Below, in pieces: positions 8,011 through 14,818 of a DNA stretch of 64,000 nucleotides. The first letter of the stretch is position 1. Every line of letters begins with the position of its first letter. The DNA comes from UBA3206 sp964548855 (GTDB lineage: Bacteria; Bacillota_I; Bacilli_A; Acholeplasmatales; Anaeroplasmataceae). A model generated the notes under the pieces. It was not told where the DNA came from. It was given only the letters and a program-made list of their open reading frames with translations, and ran no database searches. The stretch spans positions 3,585 to 67,584 of the forward strand of contig CAZJSR010000007.1 of NCBI GenBank assembly GCA_964548855.1, written 5' to 3'. The translations under genes were made by a program, and so were the position numbers.

Positions 8011-9298
8011 CTAACCACTCCTTAGCTTTTTTTATCTCATCAAGTGCACGCTTTGCATATAAAGATTTTCTTTCTTTCTTATTATGCTTAAAATCCAAAT
8101 CTTCCATAATTCCAAAATTCGCATTCATTGGTTGAAATCCATTTGGATTTGCATTACATATATAATTCGACATTGACCCAATAACTGTTTTTCTTGAGAA
8201 ATTATATAATTCTTTATTTTTCAAATATCTATCCATATTTATAGCCGCAAGTATTCCACTTGCTGCACTCTCAACATAACCTTCAACACCACTTAATTGT
8301 CCAGCGAAAAAGATATTTTTATATTTTTTCGTTTGCATTGTCGGATTTAAAATCTTTGGCGCATTAATATATGAATTTCTATGCATTACACCGTATTTAA
8401 CAAAAACAGCATTTTCAAGGCCTGGTATTAAAGAGAATACTCTTTTTTGTTCTGGCCACTTTAAATGTGTTTGAAAACCAACTAAATTATACATAGTTTT
8501 AGCCGCATCATCTTGACGAAGTTGAACAACAGCATAAGGTTTCTTTCCATCCGGAGTTTCAAGACCTACAGGCTTAAGTGGACCAAATGTAAGAGTTTGA
8601 GGCCCTCTTTTTGCCATTATTTCAACAGGCATACATCCCTCAAAGACTTTTAGTTCAAAATCATGCGCTTCTACGCATTCTGCATTAATTAATTCATTAT
8701 AAAATTTATCAAATTCCTCTTTTGTCATAGGACAATTTAAATACGAAGCTTCACCTTTATCATATCTACTTTTTAAATAAACCTTCGAATAATCTAAACT
8801 ATCTGCTAAAACAATCGGAGCTGCCGCATCAAAAAAATAGAAATCATCCGCATCAAATTTTTCTTTAATCTCTCTACTTAATGAATCCGAAGTTAGAGGG
8901 CCACTACAAATAATTGTAGGAATATTCTCATCAATTTGTGTAACTTCATCATGACAAACAGTAATATTCGGATGATTATTAATAACATCTGTTACAGCTT
9001 GACTATAACCTTCTCTATCAACCGCAAGTGCACCACCAGCTTCTACACTATGTTCTCTTGCTGTTTTAATAATCAAAGAATCAAAAACTTCCATTTCTTT
9101 TTTTAAAATACCACAAGCATTTTCTAATGAATCTGCCCTAAGCGAATTAGAACAAACAAGTTCTGCATATTTACTTGTTTTATGAGCCGGTGTCATTTTG
9201 TTTGGTCTCATTTCAAATAATTTTACTTTATATCCTTTATTAGCTAAATAATAAGCAGCTTCACATCCAGCTAATCCTGCACCTATAATATATATCAT
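8000..9298 (-). CDS. trmFO: tRNA (uracil-54-C5)-methyltransferase, folate-dependent
   Basis: Makes ribothymidine at tRNA position 54 using methylenetetrahydrofolate and FADH2. N-terminal FAD-binding motif IIGAGLAGCEAAYYLA, then LFEMRP, SNSLRADSLENACGLLK-like region with the conserved Cys, and GALAVDR. C-terminal NANFGIMEDL is also typical. Length 432 fits. The 5' end has no good Shine-Dalgarno match; an extended -10 (TGTTATAAT) lies about 40 bases upstream. It overlaps xerC by 11 bases, indicating translational coupling. Confidence 0.95.
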   Translation of the reverse strand: MIYIIGAGLAGCEAAYYLANKGYKVKLFEMRPNKMTPAHKTSKYAELVCSNSLRADSLENACGILKKEMEVFDSLIIKTAREHSVEAGGALAVDREGYSQAVTDVINNHPNITVCHDEVTQIDENIPTIICSGPLTSDSLSREIKEKFDADDFYFFDAAAPIVLADSLDYSKVYLKSRYDKGEASYLNCPMTKEEFDKFYNELINAECVEAHDFELKVFEGCMPVEIMAKRGPQTLTFGPLKPVGLETPDGKKPYAVVQLRQDDAAKTMYNLVGFQTHLKWPEQKRVFSLIPGLENAVFVKYGVMHRNSYINAPKILNPTMQTKKYKNIFFAGQLSGVEGYVESAASGILAAINMDRYLKNKELYNFSRKTVIGSMSNYICNANPNGFQPMNANFGIMEDLDFKHNKKERKSLYAKRALDEIKKAKEWLDEN

Positions 9299-9346
9299 AA
9301 TAACCGAGATAACTCGAATTCACGCCCTTTCAAATCAATTATAACA

Positions 9347-9378
9347 TAAAAAAGATAATCATTTAATAATTATCTTTT
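9347..9378 (-). terminator. Terminator of the LysM gene
   Basis: AAAAGATAAT (9350-9359) pairs with ATTATCTTTT (9369-9378); on the minus strand the stem is followed by T residues. The hairpin overlaps the last codons and the stop of the LysM gene. Confidence 0.65.
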
Positions 9379-9823
9379 CATTTACTTTAAACCACTTATC
9401 TTTATTCAAAACAAGAAGGTTATATGAGTCAATTTTATAATTTTTTAAGATGTCATCAACAGTAATTCCAGGAGTTATAATTATTTCCTTAGCACTTGTT
9501 TCTATAGCCTGATTTTCTTTTAAATATAAATCTTTAACACAATTATTCTTCATCAGACAATCAACACTTATTCCATTTCTTTCAGAAATAATTGAAAGAG
9601 TGTCTCCAGGTTTAGTATAATATTTATTACATGTAGGAATAAATATTATTTGATTTGGATATATTGTTGTAGATTGCATTTTATTATGCATGATAAGATC
9701 ATCAACACTTATTCCATACATATTAGCTATTTTATATAAAGTATCTCCTGGCTTTACAACATATGTATTTCCCCCATCAAATTCCTTACTATTTACAAAT
9801 TTTTCAAAACTATAATTATTCAA
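9359..9823 (-). CDS. LysM-repeat protein without signal peptide
   Basis: A 154-residue protein made almost wholly of LysM glycan-binding modules: the first at about residues 20-63 (YVVKPGDTLYKIANMYGIS), the second at about 67-107 (YYTKPGDTLSIISERNGIS), and a degenerate third at about 110-152. There is no signal peptide or membrane segment, so it is not an ordinary exported wall protein. In spore formers, such cytosolic LysM proteins (compare SafA, SpoVID or YkzQ-like proteins) are deposited on the forespore surface by the mother cell; that role is inference. The start codon is TTG, chosen because GGGTGA sits six bases upstream. Confidence 0.8.
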   Translation of the reverse strand: MNNYSFEKFVNSKEFDGGNTYVVKPGDTLYKIANMYGISVDDLIMHNKMQSTTIYPNQIIFIPTCNKYYTKPGDTLSIISERNGISVDCLMKNNCVKDLYLKENQAIETSAKEIIITPGITVDDILKNYKIDSYNLLVLNKDKWFKVNEKIIIK

Positions 9824-9841
9824 TATATTTCACCCAATCTA

Positions 9842-10516
9842 TCATATGTCGAATAAAGTTTTAGCTTTTAGGCCTTTATACCATTTAATAGGTTCTATAT
9901 TATTTTCTATTAAAAATTCATTTGTTTTACTAAATGGTTTTGAACCAAAAAAGCCTCTATATGCACCAAGTGGTGAAGGATGAGGTGATGTAATAACCAA
10001 ATGTTTTGGATTTGTAATTAAAGATGCTTTTTTTATTGAAGGCGTTCCCCACAATATAAATACTATCGGATGTTGTTCATTATTTAAATACATAATTGTG
10101 TTATCAGTTAATATCTCCCAACCTTTTTTCTTATGAGACATAGATAATTTATCCCTTACTGTTAATATCGTATTAAGTAAGAATACATCTTGTTGTGCTA
10201 AATATAGTAGATTACCATCTTGTTCTACCTCCACACCTAAATCATCTGACATTTCTTTATATATATTTCTTAATGAAGGTGTAAGATGTTTATCATAAAC
10301 ACTAAAACTAAATCCATGTGCTTCTCCATCATTTATATAAGGATCTTGTCCTAATATAACAACCTTTACTTTTTCTGGTTCGGTGTATTTATAAGCATTA
10401 AATATATCATCAAAATCAGGATGACATTTATAATTTTTGTATTCTTCTTTAACAAAAATCATTAAATCTTTAAAATAATCTTTATTCTTTTCAGTTTCAA
10501 AAAAATCATTCCACAT
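9842..10516 (-). CDS. ung: Uracil-DNA glycosylase
   Basis: Removes uracil from DNA at the first step of base excision repair. The water-activating loop GQDPYINDGEAHGFSFSV and the DNA-intercalation loop HPSPLGAYRGFFG are both intact, as is FLLNTILTV. Length about 224 residues, standard for family 1. I start at the ATG at 10514-10516 because GGTGA lies five bases before it; the frame can be extended four codons to 10528, but that ATG directly abuts the hpf terminator hairpin and has no ribosome binding site. Confidence 0.96.
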   Translation of the reverse strand: MWNDFFETEKNKDYFKDLMIFVKEEYKNYKCHPDFDDIFNAYKYTEPEKVKVVILGQDPYINDGEAHGFSFSVYDKHLTPSLRNIYKEMSDDLGVEVEQDGNLLYLAQQDVFLLNTILTVRDKLSMSHKKKGWEILTDNTIMYLNNEQHPIVFILWGTPSIKKASLITNPKHLVITSPHPSPLGAYRGFFGSKPFSKTNEFLIENNIEPIKWYKGLKAKTLFDI

Positions 10517-10532
10517 TTTAATCACCATAAAT

Positions 10533-10558
10533 TAAAGACCATATTTCTATGGTCTTTA
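10533..10558 (-). terminator. Terminator of hpf
   Basis: Perfect 10-pair stem AAAGACCATA / TATGGTCTTT with a GAAA tetraloop on the minus strand, followed by a short AATTT tail. Confidence 0.6.
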
Positions 10559-10567
10559 TTTCAATTA

Positions 10568-11110
10568 TTATCTTGTTTCAATTACTGCATAATCTCCATC
10601 TTCACGAAGATATAATACATTAATTCTTCCTGTTTCTTTATCTAAATATACGAAGAAATCGTGTCCTGATAATTCCATATGCCCCATAGCTTCTTCTAAA
10701 GTCATCGGAGTTAATTCAACTTGCTTATTACGAACAAGTTGAGCCGCTTTCATTTCTTTATCTAGAGCTTCTAAATCTAAATTAGCATCGTAGAATACAT
10801 CCTTAATTCCCTCTTTATCAGATTTTTCTTTGATTCTTGTTTTATATTTTCTAATTTGAGAAATTAATTTTTCAATTGTCTTATCAATTGCTGAATATAA
10901 ATCTTCATCAGCAACTTCAGCTCTTAAAACTGCGTTCTTTGTTGGAATAGTAACTTCTACCTTATGGAACTTAGGGTAAACCTTACATACAACACGTGCA
11001 TTTAATTCCTCTTGAAAATAATTTTGAAGTTTTGATAATTTCTTTGTAGCAAACTCTACATTTGCTTCTGATGGATTAAATCCATTCTTTCCTACAACTT
11101 CAACCTTCAT
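10568..11110 (-). CDS. hpf: Long-form ribosome hibernation promoting factor
   Basis: Binds the 30S decoding centre and dimerises ribosomes into inactive 100S particles in stationary phase. The N-terminal S30AE domain runs from about residue 1 to 95 (VVGKNGFNPSEANVEFATKKL), and the C-terminal dimerisation domain from about 125 (HMELSGHDFFVYLDKETGRINVLYLREDG). The length of 180 identifies the long form. I start at the ATG at 11108-11110, since GGAG lies eight bases upstream and the family begins MKVEVVGKN; the longer frame to 11137 has no such site. The promoter contains a half cre-like motif. Confidence 0.95.
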   Translation of the reverse strand: MKVEVVGKNGFNPSEANVEFATKKLSKLQNYFQEELNARVVCKVYPKFHKVEVTIPTKNAVLRAEVADEDLYSAIDKTIEKLISQIRKYKTRIKEKSDKEGIKDVFYDANLDLEALDKEMKAAQLVRNKQVELTPMTLEEAMGHMELSGHDFFVYLDKETGRINVLYLREDGDYAVIETR

Positions 11111-11158
11111 ATATATCACTCCATTCATATCGACCATGTGTTCCTTTAGGTCACTTTT

Positions 11159-11187
11159 ATTATACCAAAAAACTAAAACGTTTTCAA
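11159..11187 (-). promoter_or_regulatory. SigA-type promoter of hpf
   Basis: TTGAAA (11182-11187), 17-base spacer, TATAAT (11159-11164) on the minus strand. The -35 and spacer contain AAAACGTTTT, the core of a cre-like site, matching 12 of 14 positions of the CcpA consensus when read from TGAAAACG. Confidence 0.75.
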
Positions 11188-11221
11188 TGATTTTTCAAAA
11201 TAATATAACTTTAAACATTTA

Positions 11222-11250
11222 AGAAAAACTGTAAGCATTTCGCTTACAGT
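11222..11250 (-). terminator. Terminator of csp
   Basis: Stem ACTGTAAGC / GCTTACAGT with a five-base loop, followed on the minus strand by TTTTTCTT. Confidence 0.85.
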
Positions 11251-11254
11251 CATA

Positions 11255-11458
11255 TTAGTGAATTTTATAAACATTATGAGCTTGCAGACCTTTTTCACCA
11301 AATACTAATTCAAATTCAACGACTTCTCCTTCTTGTAATGTTTTAAATCCATCATCTTGAATTGAACTATAATGAACAAAAATATCATCATAGTTTTCTT
11401 TTACTATGAATCCATATCCTTTTTCATTATTGAACCACTTTACTTTTCCTTTTAGCAT
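11255..11458 (-). CDS. Cold shock protein
   Basis: Small single-stranded nucleic acid chaperone, 67 residues, one OB-fold. RNP1 is visible as KGYGFI and RNP2 as DIFVHYSSI, the standard Csp pair, and the protein starts MLKGKVKWFNNEKG. It has an AGGGAGG ribosome binding site and its own terminator, so it is probably monocistronic. It sits between hpf and the zinc-finger ORF at 11.5-11.9 kb. Which Csp paralogue it is cannot be told. Confidence 0.95.
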   Translation of the reverse strand: MLKGKVKWFNNEKGYGFIVKENYDDIFVHYSSIQDDGFKTLQEGEVVEFELVFGEKGLQAHNVYKIH

Positions 11459-11537
11459 TATAATTTACCTCCCTGCTTTACAATTATATTTTATTATTAT
11501 ATGTATAAGATATCAAAGATTTTCGTACCAAAAATAA

Positions 11538-11906
11538 CTACACTATTCGACACCTAAAACATATAACAAAAATATCATCATCTATTAAATTAGATATAAT
11601 ATCAAGTTCTTCTATCTTATTTTTAAAAATAGTTAGATTATCCATTAGAATTAAATATTTAGATATGAGCTTTTCTACTACCCTAGAATATTCTAATAAA
11701 AAAGCATTCATGTTTACCTTATCATTTTCATTAAGTATTTCTACAATATAACAAAATCTCTTATTATCTAAAGGAAGCGCTAATAAATTAATATTATTAA
11801 TATGTTCATAAAAACATTTATTACATACTAAATATTTTTGTTTTACTAATAAATCTTTAATTTTTCTTTTTATTATAAATTCATTATTACAAGCTATGCA
11901 TTTCAT
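11538..11906 (-). CDS. Zinc-finger protein resembling the N-terminus of ComFC; possible truncated remnant
   Basis: A 122-residue protein with two CxxC pairs near the start (Cys3/Cys6 and Cys28/Cys31) in the pattern MKCIACNNEF...YLVCNKC, which looks like the N-terminal zinc domain of the competence protein ComFC. A following segment EYSRVVEKLISKY resembles the ComFC region before its phosphoribosyltransferase domain, but that domain is absent: the frame stops after CFRCRIV. ComFC normally lies just upstream of hpf, and here hpf is next but one, with csp between. So this may be a decayed or shortened comFC. It could also be an unrelated zinc ribbon protein. The ribosome binding site is weak (GTGA). 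Confidence 0.5.
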   Translation of the reverse strand: MKCIACNNEFIIKRKIKDLLVKQKYLVCNKCFYEHINNINLLALPLDNKRFCYIVEILNENDKVNMNAFLLEYSRVVEKLISKYLILMDNLTIFKNKIEELDIISNLIDDDIFVICFRCRIV

Positions 11907-11980
11907 ATAATCACGTATAATTAATTTAGTAATAATTAATAACTAAACCAACTATTACTCCTTTCTTATAATATAAATGC

Positions 11981-12107
11981 ACTGTGGATCTTTATCTGTA
12001 TTACTAAGGCTAATTAAATATTTAGACCTTTTTTGGGTGATTATTACCACAGTCTTTTTTCTAATTTTAATTAGGTTAATTAAGGCTCACCCATAATATA
12101 TTTAGAC
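11981..12107. ncRNA. Candidate structured RNA with crossing stems (pseudoknot)
   Basis: In the 241-base gap between the zinc-finger gene and the histidine kinase. ACTGTGG (11981-11987) can pair with CCACAGT (12047-12053), and GGGTGA (12035-12040) with TCACCC (12087-12092); the two stems cross, which is the H-type pseudoknot order. Inside the first loop a hairpin AAGGCTAA / TTAGaCCTT (12006-12030) is followed by T6, and CCACAGT is also followed by T6. The motif AAGGCT...ATATTTAGAC occurs twice (12006-12027 and 12082-12107). The strand is unresolved, since the pairing works on both. No known RNA family was recognised. Confidence 0.35.
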
Positions 12108-12126
12108 TAAAATATATCTAATTACT

Positions 12127-12149
12127 AAAAAAAGGGATTAAATCCCTTT
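12127..12149 (-). terminator. Terminator of the ABC/two-component operon
   Basis: AAAGGGATT / AATCCCTTT, almost no loop as written, followed on the minus strand by a run of seven T. It overlaps the histidine kinase stop codon. Confidence 0.75.
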
Positions 12150-13374
12150 ATGCTTTAGAAAAAACTAATGTAATAATCATATTTTCATCGTCTATTTTCG
12201 CAAAAATATCTCCTTTTTGTTTAAACATAATTTCTCTTGCGATATAAAGACCAAGTCCACTACCTTTACTGTTTTTTATATTACTTCCTCTAAAGAAACT
12301 TTCAAAAATATGAGATATTTCATTATCAGATAATGTATTACCACTATTTTTAATTTCTATTAATATAGAAGAATCTTCTTCATATGCAGATATTTCTATT
12401 AGTTTTCCATCTCCATATTTTATAGCGTTTTCAACTATATTTTGAATAACCTCTACACTTCTATTTAAATCCCCCTTTAATAGACAATCCTTAAATCCAT
12501 TTAAAATAAAGGGGATTTGTACAAGCTTAAGTTTTTCTTTATAGTACATTTGTATTTCATCTAGCAAAAATTTCAAATAAAATTCCTGTACTTTAACCTC
12601 TATTGATAAAAAATCTTCCTTAGATGCAGAAACTATCATAGATAATAATGTTTCTATTTGACTTACATTATCATTTATACAAAGCGCTATTTCTTTAGTT
12701 TTATCAACATTATAAAGCCCTTTTTCAATAGCCTTTGAATATAGTTTTATAGCTGATAATGGTGTTTTAATATCATGGGATAGTGATAATAATAAAGTCT
12801 TTTTTTCACGTTCAAGTTCTAATTCTTTTTGTTTTTGTTCCTCAAGTTTTTCTCTTAATAAATTAAGTCCCCACACAAATTTCCCAAAATATTTATTTTT
12901 TTCTTCTTTAAGCGGTATATTTAAATTTCCTCTTGCAATCTCATATGCCATATTTGTTAATTTAGAAAATGATTTTAATATTTTATATCTTACAAACAAT
13001 AATACAAATATAACACATATAGTCATTACTGCTAGTGATATATTAAGATAAATAATATTTAGATTATTATTAAAATCACTCATTTTATAATCGAATCTAT
13101 ATAAATTACCATCAATATCCTTTATTATATAATCACTATTTGTATTATAAAAATCTGATGAGTATTCTTCTATATTAAACACATATTTATAATCATCTAA
13201 ATTAACACTATGTAAACCTTCATTTTTCATAATATATGAAATTCTATTAATTTCAACTCTATATTCTCTTTCATTTTTTTTATTATTCAATTTCAACATT
13301 AATATGTTAGATAATGTAAAAATCAAAACAACAAAAAATGATATTATAATACAAATTTTATTAAATGCTTTCAT
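12148..13374 (-). CDS. Sensor histidine kinase of the ABC-exporter operon
   Basis: Membrane sensor that phosphorylates the adjacent OmpR-type regulator. Two membrane segments (about residues 10-30 and 100-125) flank an external region of about 75 residues; then a HAMP-like linker, a HisKA domain with the phospho-acceptor in LSLSHDIKTPLSAIK, and an ATPase domain with the N-box ENAIKYG, GSGLGLYIARE and the preceding FFRGSN. I use the ATG at 13372-13374, four codons inside the longest frame, with GGAG upstream; it overlaps the regulator gene by 14 bases. The external domain distinguishes it from BceS-type kinases, which have almost none. Confidence 0.88.
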   Translation of the reverse strand: MKAFNKICIIISFFVVLIFTLSNILMLKLNNKKNEREYRVEINRISYIMKNEGLHSVNLDDYKYVFNIEEYSSDFYNTNSDYIIKDIDGNLYRFDYKMSDFNNNLNIIYLNISLAVMTICVIFVLLFVRYKILKSFSKLTNMAYEIARGNLNIPLKEEKNKYFGKFVWGLNLLREKLEEQKQKELELEREKKTLLLSLSHDIKTPLSAIKLYSKAIEKGLYNVDKTKEIALCINDNVSQIETLLSMIVSASKEDFLSIEVKVQEFYLKFLLDEIQMYYKEKLKLVQIPFILNGFKDCLLKGDLNRSVEVIQNIVENAIKYGDGKLIEISAYEEDSSILIEIKNSGNTLSDNEISHIFESFFRGSNIKNSKGSGLGLYIAREIMFKQKGDIFAKIDDENMIITLVFSKA

Positions 13375-14029
13375 ATTTATATCCAACTCCCCACACTGTA
13401 ATTATTCTAGTGGGATTTTTTGAATCATCTTCTATCTTTCGTCTTAACCATTTAATATGTACAGTTAGCGTTTGTTGTTCTGAAAAACTATCATTTCCCC
13501 AAATTCGATTAAAAATATAATCTTTATTTAAAACCTTCCCCTTATTTTCTATTAACATTACTAACAATTCAAATTCCTTTGCAGTCATTTCAATCACTTT
13601 ATTATTCTTATATACAACCCTAGATTCTTTATTTATTTTTATATCATTGTCTACTAATAATGAAATATTGTATTTTCTTTTAAATATACCTTTTATTTTA
13701 GCTAATAAAATATCAATATCATATGGCTTTTCAATATAATCATCAGCACCAAGCATCAGTCCATTAAGTTTATCATTCTTAGTATTTTTGGCACTTACTA
13801 TTAAAATAGGTGTATCACTTTTTTCTCTTATCTTCGCACAAACATAAAAGCCATCTATATTAGGAAGCATAATATCTAAGACAACAAGTTTTGCCCCATA
13901 TTTATCATATAAAATCAAAGCTTCTTCTCCACTACAAGCGATAGATACTTTATAATTTTCTTTTTCTAAAAAGTCATGTAATAAATTTGCAATTTCTTTA
14001 TTATCCTCAACAATTAAAATATCTATCAT
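13361..14029 (-). CDS. OmpR/PhoB-family response regulator
   Basis: Receiver domain (residues 1-115) with the acidic pair DILIVEDN, the phospho-acceptor Asp in VVLDIMLPNIDGF, Ser/Thr in ILIVSAK and Lys in IEKPYD, followed by a winged-helix effector domain (130-220) with KEFELLVMLIENKGKVL and TVHIKWLRRKIE. It is coupled to the kinase by overlap and follows the ATPase gene by 14 bases. The 11-base-spaced direct repeat upstream of the operon (17231-17251) is a plausible binding site, because OmpR-family dimers bind such repeats. Confidence 0.93.
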   Translation of the reverse strand: MIDILIVEDNKEIANLLHDFLEKENYKVSIACSGEEALILYDKYGAKLVVLDIMLPNIDGFYVCAKIREKSDTPILIVSAKNTKNDKLNGLMLGADDYIEKPYDIDILLAKIKGIFKRKYNISLLVDNDIKINKESRVVYKNNKVIEMTAKEFELLVMLIENKGKVLNKDYIFNRIWGNDSFSEQQTLTVHIKWLRRKIEDDSKNPTRIITVWGVGYKYESI

Positions 14030-14043
14030 ATACTACTCCTTTT

Positions 14044-14808
14044 TTACCAACCCATTTGCATTAGCCAGTTATTAAGCGTTCTTTCACGCTCTTTTAAATC
14101 AGACTGATTAGTGTACTTACCTAAAGTATACTCTCCCGCAATATTTCCGTCAACAAAATACAATATTCTTTGACATTTACTTGCAACCTTTACATCATGT
14201 GTTACTATCATGATTGATGTATTCTCTTCATTTATTTTAACTAGCTCATTCATAACATCATCACTTGATGATCTGTTAAGTGAACCTGTTGGTTCATCAG
14301 CGAAAATTATTTTAGGCTTATTTATTAAACTTCTACATATACAAGCTCTTTGAAGCTGACCTCCTGATACTTCATTAATATCATTATCACAAATATCAAT
14401 AATACCAAGTTTTCTCATTAATTCTTTTGCATTTTCTACTATTTCTTTTTTATCTTTTGCCTTCTTAGATTCTATTGCTGGAAGAATAATATTATCTAAG
14501 ATGCTTAAATTTTTAAGCATATACATTTGTTGAAAAATAAATCCCATTTCATCAAGTCTAATATTTGAGAGCATAGAATCCTTTAAATTAGTTATTTCTT
14601 TATCTAAAAACGTTACTGTTCCACAAGTAGGTTTGTCCATACCTGACACTGCATAAAGAAGTGTTGATTTACCACTTCCAGATGGTCCCATTATAGCTAA
14701 CATTTCACCTTCAGAAACGCTAAAATTAACATTTTTCAAGACATTATTTTGTCTTTTATTTGCTATATATGTTTTGCATAAATCTACTACATTTAATATT
14801 TTATTCAT
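14044..14808 (-). CDS. ABC transporter ATP-binding protein (MacB/BceA/LolD type)
   Basis: Nucleotide-binding subunit that drives the FtsX-type permease encoded just upstream. Walker A GPSGSGKST, Q-loop FIFQQMYML, signature VSGGQLQRACICRSL, Walker B KIIFADEPTGSL and the H-loop IMIVTHDV are all present. The ATG at 14806-14808 is chosen because GGGGGAA sits just before it; the frame extends ten codons further without a ribosome binding site. The C-terminal 25 residues beyond the core (SDLKERERTLNNWLMQMGW) are longer than in LolD. Substrate unknown; such systems export or sense peptides, lipids or antibiotics. Confidence 0.92.
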   Translation of the reverse strand: MNKILNVVDLCKTYIANKRQNNVLKNVNFSVSEGEMLAIMGPSGSGKSTLLYAVSGMDKPTCGTVTFLDKEITNLKDSMLSNIRLDEMGFIFQQMYMLKNLSILDNIILPAIESKKAKDKKEIVENAKELMRKLGIIDICDNDINEVSGGQLQRACICRSLINKPKIIFADEPTGSLNRSSSDDVMNELVKINEENTSIMIVTHDVKVASKCQRILYFVDGNIAGEYTLGKYTNQSDLKERERTLNNWLMQMGW

Positions 14809-14818
14809 AATATTCCCC

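Noticed and set aside
9301..9345. Possible tRNA T-arm word in the trmFO leader
   Set aside because: No acceptor or anticodon stem can be drawn around it.
11546..11552. Second Spo0A-box word (TTCGACA)
   Set aside because: It is in the last codons of the zinc-finger gene with no promoter nearby; several such words are expected by chance at this base composition.
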